Below are positions 8,287 to 16,364 of a stretch of 64,000 nt of DNA, piece by piece. Position 1 is the stretch's first letter. Each line of letters begins with the position of its first letter. The DNA comes from Alistipes finegoldii DSM 17242. GTDB taxonomy: Bacteria > Bacteroidota > Bacteroidia > Bacteroidales > Rikenellaceae. Where the stretch lies: the NCBI RefSeq assembly GCF_000265365.1, contig NC_018011.1, forward strand, positions 744,001 to 808,000, read 5' to 3'. The notes under the pieces are model-generated. The model did not search any database and was not told the origin of the DNA. It saw only the letters and a program-made list of their open reading frames with translations. Position numbers and translations under genes: made by a program.

Positions 8287-8359
8287 ATGATGGCCTCGGA
8301 ACGTAGAGACTCCCGAGGCCGATTCCACCGAAATTTATACGGCGATACCCCATCGAGTG

Positions 8360-8389
8360 TTGTTCGAGCGAAAATAATTTCTAACTTTG
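8360..8389 (+). promoter_or_regulatory. Bacteroidetes-type promoter
   Basis: TTG (8360-8362) and TAACTTTG (8382-8389) are 19 nt apart, a near-ideal match. The nearest ORF start is 300 nt downstream, so a long leader or a non-coding transcript is expected. Confidence 0.55.
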
Positions 8390-8395
8390 TCACTG

Positions 8396-8620
8396 CCGAT
8401 GTCCGCAAGGACTGCGGCAGACATACTGGAAGTGTTTTTCGCACGCCTTTCAAAGAAAATGTGGCAATTTTCAATAGCAAAGGACGACGAACAGCACTCA
8501 TTCTTGTTTAGATCATGGCAGGGCGCATTCGGTGCGCCCATATCCCATATCTATTCGAGCGTGGGATATTGCCTCGTTTATTCTTACATGGGTTCTGCTA
8601 CAACCTTCCGTTAGATAGAC
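8396..8620 (+). ncRNA. Candidate structured RNA or element origin region
   Basis: After the promoter come three compact dyads: CCGCA/TGCGG inside ATGT/ACAT (about 8400-8425), GGGCGCA/TGCGCCC (8521-8527 and 8533-8539) and ATATCCCA/TGGGATAT (8540-8547 and 8562-8569). No convincing ORF spans the region. It could be a small RNA, a structured 5' leader of the next operon, or an origin region. Structure is visible; function is a guess. Confidence 0.35.
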
Positions 8621-8697
8621 GAAATCGACTCCACGCTTTCTTTTTGCTACTAACCCAGCCATACAGGAGCCGGATGGCAACATAAAAACTTGTTGCT

Positions 8698-8991
8698 ATG
8701 ACCTATTACAAGGACACCTTACAGGCATTCTTGGATAATCACATCCACGAAATCCTCGGAAAGCTCGGCCGCGAGTTCGATTCCAACGATTTTATTACAG
8801 CATTCAGGCTGTTATTCCCCAATGAATATGCAACCGTGCTACGAAGAAGCGGCTCTTATCGAGCTATCCATACTTGGGTTGCCCGATGGTATCTTTCCGG
8901 CCGAACCGATCTACTTCAAAAAGGCGATATTCGGCAGAGGCAGAGCGACAACCGCAATCCAACAAAAAATCGCATGTGGATCAAACTTTAA
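8698..8991 (+). CDS. Hypothetical protein, 97 aa
   Basis: A small, probably helical soluble protein (MTYYKDTLQAFLDNHIHEIL...) with no recognised domain and no membrane segment. It is first in a run of same-strand hypothetical genes reaching 11589, 12 nt before the next ORF. Codon use and the close spacing support a real gene; the basic tail (RQRQSDNRNPTKNRMWIKL) might bind nucleic acid. Confidence 0.55.
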   Translation: MTYYKDTLQAFLDNHIHEILGKLGREFDSNDFITAFRLLFPNEYATVLRRSGSYRAIHTWVARWYLSGRTDLLQKGDIRQRQSDNRNPTKNRMWIKL

Positions 8992-9003
8992 CATTTCAAC
9001 AAT

Positions 9004-9492
9004 ATGGGCAGAAAATTCATAATAGAGGAGGTCGAGGAAGAATCTAAGTTCGGCTGCGGTAGTATCGTAGCGACGATAATTATTGCTCTTGTCATCGGAC
9101 TGTGCGGCGGATTCAAATCATGTAAGGAAGACAAAAAACCGAAAGCCGTCGAGAGCCGGACGGAACAACCGCAACGTTTGGACGAAGTAAAAGTCCAATC
9201 ACCGCCCTATGTCCCGAAAAGTTCGCATCCGAGTGTTTCCGCACCGACTTCAACCACCGCATCCAAGCCGCAGAAAGAAGCCTCAGTCGAACCCATAACG
9301 GAAACATCCTTCGATGATGATATTGAGGTGGAAGAGCCGCTTGTTTCCACGCCCCCGACCCAACAAGATAATAGCATCGTCACGGAGACCTATTCCGAAA
9401 CGCCCGCTTTGACGGAAAAGGAACGCCGCAAAGCCGAACGTCAGGCCAAACGAGAGGCCCGACGTAGAGAGAAAGCGCAGAAAAACAATTAA
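9004..9492 (+). CDS. Hypothetical single-pass membrane protein with Pro/Ser/Thr-rich stalk
   Basis: 162 residues. A hydrophobic segment SIVATIIIALVIGLCGGF (about residues 20-37) is followed by a low-complexity, acidic Ser/Thr/Pro stalk and a strongly basic coiled tail (EKERRKAERQAKREARRREK, about 137-157). This is a signal-anchor architecture. It may be a cell-envelope protein of the element. No family is recognised, and the low-complexity region gives no functional clue. Confidence 0.65.
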   Translation: MGRKFIIEEVEEESKFGCGSIVATIIIALVIGLCGGFKSCKEDKKPKAVESRTEQPQRLDEVKVQSPPYVPKSSHPSVSAPTSTTASKPQKEASVEPITETSFDDDIEVEEPLVSTPPTQQDNSIVTETYSETPALTEKERRKAERQAKREARRREKAQKNN

Positions 9493-9529
9493 AATTATCC
9501 TCAAGATTGATAAATAAACGGTTATTACC

Positions 9530-9865
9530 ATGACAAGAATTACTGCTTATGTGATCCTCAAAGAATTAGGTAACGATGCGCTGCACAAGTACATTTACGA
9601 GAACATTGCCGAACCTACCTTTGACTCGCACCGGATCACCAATCCTTTTCCGCAGGATTTCAGAGACTATTACGAACGTATGCTGATCGCACATGCGGAC
9701 GAAGGCGACATCCGGAATCGTAATGTAATCATCGCAAACCGTATAGGCATCTATCTCGGTCACAACAGCAGGGATTTGCAGATTGAAAAGATCGGAGAAG
9801 TTACGTCTACAAACATGAACGGAGAAGAAACCCCGACTTCGCTTTGGAGAAAAACAACCATGTAA
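9530..9865 (+). CDS. Hypothetical protein, 111 aa
   Basis: A soluble protein starting MTRITAYVILKELGNDALHK with no domain recognised. It follows the preceding gene by 37 nt and ends 29 nt before the next likely start, in the same operon-like run. ATG is the only early start. Function unknown. Confidence 0.55.
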   Translation: MTRITAYVILKELGNDALHKYIYENIAEPTFDSHRITNPFPQDFRDYYERMLIAHADEGDIRNRNVIIANRIGIYLGHNSRDLQIEKIGEVTSTNMNGEETPTSLWRKTTM

Positions 9866-9894
9866 CACTACCTTTACTATCTAATAATAAAACT

Positions 9895-10482
9895 ATGGAA
9901 GAATTTTACTCACCTGTATGGCAGGAATACCTCGGTGGAGTGAGCGGCATTGTATTTACAATCATCATCATTCTTTTATTCGTTTTCACGTTTCGATACT
10001 TGCGTAAAAAGCCTATTTCGCCCACTGCTCCGTCCCAAGTTCCGCAGGCACCGGATGAATTGCCGACAGTCGAAACCTCACAACCAGAACCGCTATTGAT
10101 TCATTGCCCGGCCTGCGGGACGGAAATATCCCGTTACGCCCCGTCGTGCCTAAAATGCGGGCATCCAATCTGCCCGACCACGAATCCGAGAACCACATCA
10201 CCGACAGATCATAACCAGACGATCATCATTCAGCAGCCCGTTCGTCAATCTAACGGGACAGGAACCGCCGGATTCGTTTTATCTCTTATCGCCCTGATTC
10301 TACCATGGTTCCCGGGAGTAGGCTGGGTGGTTTGGTTTCTGGGATTCATACTGTCTTTCATCGGCATATTCAAAAGCCCGCGAGGCTTAGCGATTACGGG
10401 CTTTATCATTTCAATAATCGACCTGATTATTTTAGTTGCACTGGTCGGAACCCTTGCCGGTATAGCCTCAATTTTATTGTAA
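9895..10482 (+). CDS. Zinc-ribbon membrane protein with DUF4190-like module
   Basis: 195 residues from the ATG at 9895 (MEEFYSPVWQEYLGG); the 17 upstream codons overlap the previous gene and are dropped. Order: an N-terminal membrane helix (IVFTIIIILLFVFTF), a proline-rich linker, a zinc ribbon (CPACGTEI...CLKCGHPI, about residues 78-105), then two or three hydrophobic segments of the DUF4190 kind (GTAGFVLSLIALILPWF..., LGFILSFIGIFKSPRGLAI). The two genes that follow carry related membrane modules. Probably an inner-membrane protein of unknown role. Confidence 0.7.
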   Translation: MEEFYSPVWQEYLGGVSGIVFTIIIILLFVFTFRYLRKKPISPTAPSQVPQAPDELPTVETSQPEPLLIHCPACGTEISRYAPSCLKCGHPICPTTNPRTTSPTDHNQTIIIQQPVRQSNGTGTAGFVLSLIALILPWFPGVGWVVWFLGFILSFIGIFKSPRGLAITGFIISIIDLIILVALVGTLAGIASILL

Positions 10483-10502
10483 TATATAAAAAAATTAACT
10501 AT

Positions 10503-10784
10503 ATGCAAAGAATCACAAACAATATTTCAGCAAATTTAACATCAACCCAAGCGACAGAAAAAGCAATGTATAACATGGGTAAATTAGGATTTATACTATC
10601 TCTTTTTTCAATTCTTGGAAGTGGTGTCATATCGCCAGCATCCCTTATTATTTCCTGCATTGGAGCAACTTATCGTCAAACGAAACTAACAACGGCAGGA
10701 ATAATTATTTCATCAGTCATGTTGTTACTATTCTTAATCGGCTCTTGTTTTGTCTATTATTACCTCTCTCATGAAGAATATTAA
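10503..10784 (+). CDS. Small DUF4190-like membrane protein
   Basis: 93 residues from the ATG at 10503 (MQRITNNISAN). Two hydrophobic stretches, LGFILSLFSILGSGVISP and AGIIISSVMLLLFLIGSCF, flank a short basic link (GATYRQTKLTTAGI). The pattern matches the membrane module of the neighbours at 9895 and 10840, suggesting local duplication. AT-rich compared with genes further upstream. Function unknown. Confidence 0.6.
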   Translation: MQRITNNISANLTSTQATEKAMYNMGKLGFILSLFSILGSGVISPASLIISCIGATYRQTKLTTAGIIISSVMLLLFLIGSCFVYYYLSHEEY

Positions 10785-10839
10785 TAGCACCTTTAGTGTA
10801 TGCCGCAGCGTTCTTACGTTCAACTTATAATCTTTTCCC

Positions 10840-11589
10840 ATGAATACAACTATTAGCTCAGACAATAATGAACAGACTCAAATACAAAATAATCGCATTG
10901 GAACAGCCGGACTTGTATTAGTCCTTATGTCGTTCATATTATTTTCTTTCGAAGGGTACATCATAAATTCATTAAACGATAAGAGTCTGTTTTTCACACT
11001 TATTTTACCAGTCTTAATAGGGAATTTATGGTTATTGGGACTAATATTTTCTATTATAGGCCTCCGCATTAACCCCAAGGGCAGAGCAATAGCAGGATTA
11101 ATCATCTCTCTATTGCCGATTCTATTTGCTGCAATAAGTACTATGAGTCCCCAAATATCAACACCTATCCATTTTGAAAACGAATTAAAAGAACGCAAAG
11201 CACAGGTCATCGAACGCATCAAGGATGTCCGCACCGCTCAGCGTGCGTTCAGAGCCGAATATCAGCGTTATGCCGAAGATTTCGACGAATTGGAGAGATT
11301 TCTTCATGCAAATCCAACCGAATTAAGATGCGACATCGAGCAACTCCGTTACATTCCCAATTCCGACAACGAGTTTATCTTGGAAACCGGATTTACCAAG
11401 ACATCCTCTAATCGTACCGGCCCTTTCATAGAAGTTCGTGCCCCCTACAAACTCTTCCTCGATACGATTAAATACCGGCAGGAAATAATCAATCTAATTG
11501 ATGAAGAAGTAAATGTTTTCGACCGTTATCCCGGCATCAAATTCGGCTCGACAGATGAAGCCGATAATGATATTGGTAATTGGGAATAA
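10840..11589 (+). CDS. DUF4190-like membrane protein with soluble helical tail
   Basis: 249 residues. Three membrane segments cover about 22-95 (IGTAGLVLVLMSFILFSF; WLLGLIFSIIGLRINPKGRAI; GLIISLLPILFAAIS), repeating the module of the two preceding genes. A charged helical region (KERKAQVIERIKDVRTAQRA, about 112-131) and a mixed alpha/beta tail follow. It is last in the 8698-11589 run. No enzymatic motif was seen. Confidence 0.65.
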   Translation: MNTTISSDNNEQTQIQNNRIGTAGLVLVLMSFILFSFEGYIINSLNDKSLFFTLILPVLIGNLWLLGLIFSIIGLRINPKGRAIAGLIISLLPILFAAISTMSPQISTPIHFENELKERKAQVIERIKDVRTAQRAFRAEYQRYAEDFDELERFLHANPTELRCDIEQLRYIPNSDNEFILETGFTKTSSNRTGPFIEVRAPYKLFLDTIKYRQEIINLIDEEVNVFDRYPGIKFGSTDEADNDIGNWE

Positions 11590-11693
11590 AATTAATTTCT
11601 CGTATATAATTCCGGTCGAGGATAAAGCACATAGTTATAAGTTGTTATCCACATCCTTTCTGAGTCTTTATCCCGACCGTTCTTAGTTGTCCC

Positions 11694-11840
11694 GACCTGC
11701 CGCAACCCGGCAGGTCGCTTTGTTAAATCCCGACAGAAGATACTGCGATGCGATTACGGCTCATGTAGCCGGAAACTCGATAAAATTCATTAACCGCCTG
11801 TTTCAAGCCTGTGTATAGGGCTTAAATAAGCAAGCCGCAA
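11694..11840. repeat. Direct repeat copy 1 beside the FtsZ-C-like gene
   Basis: About 145 nt align with 12321-12466, sharing for example ACAGAAGATACTGCGA and CGATAAAATTCATTA. Each copy opens with a GACCTGCC/GGCAGGTC-type dyad plus T-rich sequence, so each may also terminate transcription. The gap 11590-11918 holds nothing else obvious. Confidence 0.75.
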
Positions 11841-11918
11841 CGGCGATCTACCAGTACATATCGGCAGAAACGACCTGCGTATTCACAGCCGGAATGTATT
11901 ACCCAAAAACAAAATCAC

Positions 11919-12311
11919 ATGAAAACCAAAGAAGAAATCAGGCACTATCTTGACACCCGATTCAGCCCGTCGGAAGACGACATGGTGCAAATCGTCCGGA
12001 ACGATTTCGACCGTATTTTGAATAGCGCGGCATCTTGTGCCCTAATTACGGTCGAGGGTGCAATGCCCGTCTTGGCGGAACAACTCCGCACCGAATTGGA
12101 AGCCCTGCACATCGGAGCTGACCTCGACATGGTTATAAAAGTAAGCTATCATCCCGCATCGGAAATTAGTTTCGACGACCTATGTAGCCTCTTAACCGTC
12201 ATCCACGAATTTGCCCCGCAGGTAAATATCGTCTGGGGTTGCGGCACAGATGCAAAACTGGCGGAAACCGACTATTCGATTCTGTTGCTGATCGGGACAT
12301 CCGCAGAGTAA
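11919..12311 (+). CDS. Small protein resembling the FtsZ C-terminal domain
   Basis: 130 residues. From about residue 38 the sequence follows the FtsZ C-terminal sandwich domain: a strand CALITVEG, a helix, a strand VIKVSYHPASEISFDDL (compare FtsZ INITGGxDLTxxEV), a helix, then QVNIVWGCGTDAKLAETDYSILLLIGTS (compare FtsZ ANIIFGxxxDxxLxxxxRVxVIATG). The GTP-binding half, including GGGTGSG, is absent and the ORF is far too short for FtsZ. This is pattern recognition only. A role in blocking or modifying host FtsZ is a speculation. It lies alone between two direct repeats. Confidence 0.65.
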   Translation: MKTKEEIRHYLDTRFSPSEDDMVQIVRNDFDRILNSAASCALITVEGAMPVLAEQLRTELEALHIGADLDMVIKVSYHPASEISFDDLCSLLTVIHEFAPQVNIVWGCGTDAKLAETDYSILLLIGTSAE

Positions 12312-12320
12312 AATTTGCAA

Positions 12321-12466
12321 GGCCTGCCAAAACATATTGACAGGTCGTTTTGTTTCGTCGGAACAGAAGATACTGCGACGCGATTACAGCTCATATAGCC
12401 GCGAACCCGATAAAATTCATTATCTGCCTGTTCGGAGCGACTGCATAGACCCAAATACAGCAACCG
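12321..12466. repeat. Direct repeat copy 2 beside the FtsZ-C-like gene
   Basis: Diverged second copy of 11694-11840, starting 10 nt after the stop of the FtsZ-C-like gene. Its terminator-like arms (GCCTGCC...GACAGGT) differ from copy 1, while the following ~80 nt are better conserved. Confidence 0.75.
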
Positions 12467-12521
12467 CCCAACAACCAAATACTTAACGACTGAGATTGAA
12501 ATTTTCGGATGGCGACCATTT

Positions 12522-12541
12522 ATGTACCACTTGTGTACCAC
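12522..12541. repeat. Candidate right attachment repeat
   Basis: A doubled TGTACCAC motif matching 16 of 20 positions of 1991-2010. See that entry; weak. Confidence 0.3.
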
Positions 12542-12612
12542 CGCTACTTTTCCGGCTATACATCACAAAAGAAAAACCCTCGATATTCGATTGAAGTTCC
12601 GGGGATTTACAA

Positions 12613-12652
12613 AACAATGCTGTAACCTAATAAGTTACGGCGTTGTTTTTTT
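12613..12652 (+). terminator. Rho-independent terminator
   Basis: AACAATGCTGTAAC pairs with GTTACGGCGTTGTT (two G-T pairs) across 7 nt, followed by seven or more T. The rest of 12467-12812 is AT-rich with no ORF. Confidence 0.85.
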
Positions 12653-12868
12653 ATGAGGTAATGATTTAGAAACGCAAGTCTTGAATAAACTTACATCGAG
12701 GTTCATCCTGTCAAACAACTCTATACAAATATAGTGAATATCTGATAAAAAAGCAAATAGAATTTTTATCTCTCTATTTTCCGATTTATGGCGTACATCA
12801 GCGTCACCGCCGTGTCCCGTCCTGAAAAAGGTTTACAGTGATTGATAATTAAAGATAAACATTTTGGT

Positions 12869-13759
12869 TCAAAAAATATTGTCCTGATATAAGTTTACAT
12901 ATGCCTTCCGAACAACCGTCTTTCGGCCCCAATGATGTTTGAGTTTCCCGGTTCTAAGTTCCGCTTCCAAGGGCGTAAGCCAATCGCAGCTGGCATGAGG
13001 TCTGAGTGAATTGTAAAGGATAACGATCTGGTCGATGCGTTCTTTTGCTGCCTGAAAACTTTCAAAACATTCCTCGTCGATCCATTCGCTCTTCAGAATA
13101 CCGTTCACCCGTTCGGCAACGGCATTCTCATACGGATCGCCCTTTTCAGTCATGCTGATGCGAATCCCATTATCGGTCAGCAATTTCACATATTCTTTCG
13201 AACAATATTGGCATCCTCTGTCCGAATGATGGATTAACCCTTGCCGTTTTTGCTGCGGAGTCTGGTCTATGGCCATCCTCAGTGCACGGAGCGCTCCGTC
13301 CCGTTCCAATGTCGTATTCAGATCATAGCCTACGATCCGTTTGGAATAGGCATCCGTTATCAAAGCCAGATATGCAAATCCTTCTTTCAAAGAAATGTAC
13401 GTAATATCTCCGACCCATAAACGATGCGGCCGCTCGAGGTCGAAACCCCGGATCAGATTCGGATATTTACGCATCCAGTGCCGCGAGCAGGTCGTAACGC
13501 TGTATTTCTTCCGACGTTTGACCAGAAGATTGTTTTCCGAAAGCAGCGTAAATAACCGATCCCGACTGACCGGAAATCCGTCTTGTTGCAGCAAATGCCA
13601 CAGTTTACGACCGCCGAGCCTGGGCATCAGTTTCCGGTAGTAACCCACCCGCTCCAAAAGAAGGGTGTCGGACAAAGATCCTTCCCTATTACGCCGTAAA
13701 TGTTTATAATAGGCCTGACGGGTATAGCCGAACAACCCGCACAGAAACGACAGGCTCAT
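12869..13759 (-). CDS. IS3-family transposase OrfB (DDE integrase)
   Basis: 296 residues with an N-terminal HTH_21-like part and an rve DDE catalytic core. The acidic residues are visible as D in WVGDITYIS, D in IHHSDRGCQ and E in ENAVAERVNG; the spacing fits D-D-35-E. It carries out strand transfer of the IS. Its ATG overlaps the orfA stop by 4 nt (ATGA), so it may be made by translational coupling or by frameshifting as in other IS3 elements. Intact, so the IS may be active. Confidence 0.93.
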   Translation of the reverse strand: MSLSFLCGLFGYTRQAYYKHLRRNREGSLSDTLLLERVGYYRKLMPRLGGRKLWHLLQQDGFPVSRDRLFTLLSENNLLVKRRKKYSVTTCSRHWMRKYPNLIRGFDLERPHRLWVGDITYISLKEGFAYLALITDAYSKRIVGYDLNTTLERDGALRALRMAIDQTPQQKRQGLIHHSDRGCQYCSKEYVKLLTDNGIRISMTEKGDPYENAVAERVNGILKSEWIDEECFESFQAAKERIDQIVILYNSLRPHASCDWLTPLEAELRTGKLKHHWGRKTVVRKAYVNLYQDNIF

Positions 13760-14169
13760 TGCTGTGTGTCTTTCTTTGAGACGCTGGACTGTCCGGCTGC
13801 GGATTTTTTTAGCAGGTCGATACCGTATTCTTCTTGGAGGATATCTCCCATGATCTCATAGCCTTCCAGACGTAATAAAGCCTCTTCCAAGCGCCGCCGA
13901 AGGGCTTTGTTCTCGGATAATAATTCACTGGCTTCTTCACTCGTAACGCGGGACATGATCGGATAAGGATTAGGGGTACTCACAAAGCTACAACTATTTT
14001 TCGCTTTCCACCGCTGACCCATCTTATGAATCGTAGACATGGGAATACCATGTTCTTCGGAGAGTTGGCGAGCCGTCTTGACTCCGCTCAAATACTCCTG
14101 TAAAATCAGATGACGCAACTGACGCGATAAATAATGACGTGATAAGTCTGAATTCGTTTTTTGCTGCAT
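13756..14169 (-). CDS. IS3-family transposase OrfA (helix-turn-helix)
   Basis: 137 residues from the ATG at 14169 (MQQKTNSDLSRHYLS). A helix-turn-helix lies in YLSGVKTARQLSEEHGIPMSTIHKMGQRWK, followed by a leucine-zipper-like coiled coil (ASELLSENKALRRRLEEALLRLEGYEI). It binds the terminal repeats and dimerises the transposase. Thirty in-frame codons upstream would cross the inverted repeat and the IS boundary, so they are not native. Confidence 0.88.
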   Translation of the reverse strand: MQQKTNSDLSRHYLSRQLRHLILQEYLSGVKTARQLSEEHGIPMSTIHKMGQRWKAKNSCSFVSTPNPYPIMSRVTSEEASELLSENKALRRRLEEALLRLEGYEIMGDILQEEYGIDLLKKSAAGQSSVSKKDTQQ

Positions 14170-14225
14170 AAGATTTACTCTTTTCTGTAAACCTTTTTCA
14201 GGACGGGACAGGGCAAAAAAAAGCC

Positions 14226-14262
14226 ATCGGTGCGGACTGGAGCGGACTGGAGCGGACATCGG
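14226..14262. repeat. 37-bp perfect repeat, intergenic copy
   Basis: Identical over 37 nt to 16561-16597 inside traD. The core is a tandem GCGGACTGGA period of 10 nt. It lies 15 nt beyond the right end of the IS3 element. The gap 14211-14503 also contains AT-rich promoter-like sequence before traA. Confidence 0.9.
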
Positions 14263-14503
14263 AACCGAAGCGTTTTACCCTGTTGTATATTGCGGCAGGA
14301 TTGATTATTCGGGCAACTGCGCGAATCGCAAAATAAGTATCGGTTCAGACGGATACCCGAATCTTTAACCGAGTATCTGCGCAAAGGAACGAAAGGGCGG
14401 CAGACCGAATAATCATCCAATTATTCGTCCAAATATAAGGTAGTATATATAAATGATTTGACAGACGCATAGTTACCCAAACAACCATTTAAACACACAA
14501 GCA

Positions 14504-15259
14504 ATGAAACAAGCAAGCATTTCGATCTGCAATCAAAAAGGGGGCATCGGGAAATCGACATTTACGATGTTACTCGCCAGTCATCTGCACTACACATTAG
14601 GCTATGACGTGCTGGTCGTAGACTGCGACTATCCCCAATGGTCCGTTCAGGCGCAACGTGAGCGGGAACTGTCGCTCATCGAGCATGACGATTACCACAA
14701 GCTGTTGCTGGTACGTCAATTCAAAGCGACGGGCCGCAAGCTCTGGCCTGTGCTGAAATGTATGCCGCCTGAAGCCCCCGAAGAAGTCGAGCGGCTGCTG
14801 CAAAGCGGCTACCATCCCCGTATCATTCTCTACGACTTGCCGGGAACGGTCAATGCCGAAGGTGTCATTCGGCTGCTCGCGTCGCTGGACGCTGTCTTTG
14901 TGCCCATGAAAGCCGACAAGGTCGTCATGGAAAGTACGCTCTCCTTTGCCCGGAGTCTCACCACTAACCTTGCCCAAGATCCGACCCTTACTTTACAAAG
15001 CGTCTATCTTTTCTGGACGATGATAGACCGTCGTGAACGAACGCCGCTTTACGATCGATACGAGGCCGTTATCCGCAAGCTCGGGTTGTCGCTTATGACA
15101 ACTCACATTCCTTACCGCTCGAAGTTCAACAAGGAGCTGCTTGCGGACAATACAGGAGTCGGCCGCTCGACACTTCTGGCTCCGGCGCGAACCTTTGCGT
15201 GTGAGGCGCAACTCGAAATCCTCACAGAAGAAATTCTTACACTCCTCAAAATCCGATAA
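14504..15259 (+). CDS. traA: Conjugation ParA-family ATPase TraA
   Basis: 251 residues, a ParA/MinD-type ATPase with the deviant Walker A KGGIGKST at residues 11-18, VDCD near 45 and ILYDLPG near 110. It is the first gene of CTnDOT-type transfer operons, where TraA is thought to act with the DNA-processing side of transfer rather than the channel; its exact role is not settled. Two bases separate it from the next gene, and the whole tra set runs in the same direction for 20 kb. Confidence 0.88.
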   Translation: MKQASISICNQKGGIGKSTFTMLLASHLHYTLGYDVLVVDCDYPQWSVQAQRERELSLIEHDDYHKLLLVRQFKATGRKLWPVLKCMPPEAPEEVERLLQSGYHPRIILYDLPGTVNAEGVIRLLASLDAVFVPMKADKVVMESTLSFARSLTTNLAQDPTLTLQSVYLFWTMIDRRERTPLYDRYEAVIRKLGLSLMTTHIPYRSKFNKELLADNTGVGRSTLLAPARTFACEAQLEILTEEILTLLKIR

Positions 15260-15261
15260 CA

Positions 15262-15732
15262 ATGGCCAAGAAACCCAAAATCGAAGTAGACGAAAGTCTT
15301 GTAAAACAGGTGATCGCAGGACAGTTACCTATCACTACAAAGGTCACACGGGTAATTCCGGAACAGATCCCATCCGGAACCGCTACGGACGCAATTCCCG
15401 CCGAACCGCCCTCTGTTCCGGAGATCGACACAGAAAAGATTCCGGATGAAACCCCGTCTGTGCCCGCAGCACAAGAGCCACGCCGTCGGAGAACACCACC
15501 CTTGTCCGATTATGAACGAATGTTTCTCACTCCTGTGGAATACGGCATCCGAGCCACACTTTATGTCAATGCATCGACGAAGCGTAAGATTCTGGAGATA
15601 CTTAAAAGAATCGGAGGTGAACGATTATCCGCGACATCATATGTGGATAATATTCTACAGCACCACATCGAAACTTTCCGTGACGATATAAACCGGCTCG
15701 ATCGTAAGCGGAATTTTGAAAAACTTGTTTAA
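15262..15732 (+). CDS. traB: Conjugation protein TraB-like, DUF3408
   Basis: 156 residues: a Pro/Glu-rich disordered N-terminal half followed by a conserved DUF3408 C-terminus (LSDYERMFLTPVEYGIRATL...GERLSATSYVDNILQHHIE). The C-terminal block resembles a ribbon-helix-helix fold, suggesting DNA binding at the transfer origin, but this is inference. The next gene is a paralogue with the same C-terminal block. Symbol given by operon order only. Confidence 0.75.
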   Translation: MAKKPKIEVDESLVKQVIAGQLPITTKVTRVIPEQIPSGTATDAIPAEPPSVPEIDTEKIPDETPSVPAAQEPRRRRTPPLSDYERMFLTPVEYGIRATLYVNASTKRKILEILKRIGGERLSATSYVDNILQHHIETFRDDINRLDRKRNFEKLV

Positions 15733-15755
15733 CAATGACTTAAAAATTTCTAATT

Positions 15756-16352
15756 ATGCTTTACAGCTTTTTATCCGAGTCCGGTGTCCTCGACATTTCA
15801 TTACTCGCTCTTGGCACAGGCATTATCGTTTTGTCAATCTTAGGGCTGCTGCACCTCGGGAAGCGACGAGGTCATAATAAAGCCGGACACTTTTCGGAGC
15901 AACCTGACGATTGTGCAATGCCTGCCGTGCAAACGGAAAATAGCGATGGATGGCCCTCGATGGAACAACCTCAGACAACTGAACTTGTATCCGTTGTCGC
16001 TGCACCTGAAGATTCTTCAAATCCCGATTCTCCGCCTTCCGAAACGGTCGTATCCGAAAAGCAGGATGTGAAGCCGGAGTGTGTTCCCGTACCGGACATA
16101 CGATGGCGACGTTCGATGACATTGCCCGACTACAAAAAAACATTTCTTGTCCGGGTGGATTACGACCTCCGCGCCTCGCTTTATGTCAGTGCCCCTACGA
16201 AACGGAAAATCCTTGAAGTCCTGAAAAAAATCGGCGGCGAGCGACTGACCGCAACATCTTATGTAGATAATATCCTACGGCACCATCTCGAAATGTTCCG
16301 CGACGAGATCAACTGCATACATCAAGAACAGAATTACCATAACATCGTCTAA
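15756..16352 (+). CDS. traC: DUF3408 protein with N-terminal membrane anchor, TraC-like
   Basis: 198 residues. A hydrophobic segment (LDISLLALGTGIIVLSILGLL, about residues 13-33) is followed by a disordered linker and the same DUF3408 block as the preceding gene (LPDYKKTFLVRVDYDLRASL...GERLTATSYVDNILRHHLE). The pair looks like a tandem duplication in which one copy gained a membrane anchor; both may form one complex at the membrane. Symbol by position. Confidence 0.72.
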   Translation: MLYSFLSESGVLDISLLALGTGIIVLSILGLLHLGKRRGHNKAGHFSEQPDDCAMPAVQTENSDGWPSMEQPQTTELVSVVAAPEDSSNPDSPPSETVVSEKQDVKPECVPVPDIRWRRSMTLPDYKKTFLVRVDYDLRASLYVSAPTKRKILEVLKKIGGERLTATSYVDNILRHHLEMFRDEINCIHQEQNYHNIV

Positions 16353-16364
16353 ATTCTTTCTGCC

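Larger units (their letters stand above)
12813..14210 (-). mobile_element. IS3-family insertion sequence, complete
   Basis: A 1398-bp element bounded by perfect 26-bp inverted repeats: TGTCCCGTCCTGAAAAAGGT... (12813-12838) and its complement (14185-14210). It encodes orfA and orfB on the minus strand. No 3-4 bp target duplication is visible (CCG on the left, GGG on the right), so the flanks may have rearranged after insertion. Confidence 0.9.
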
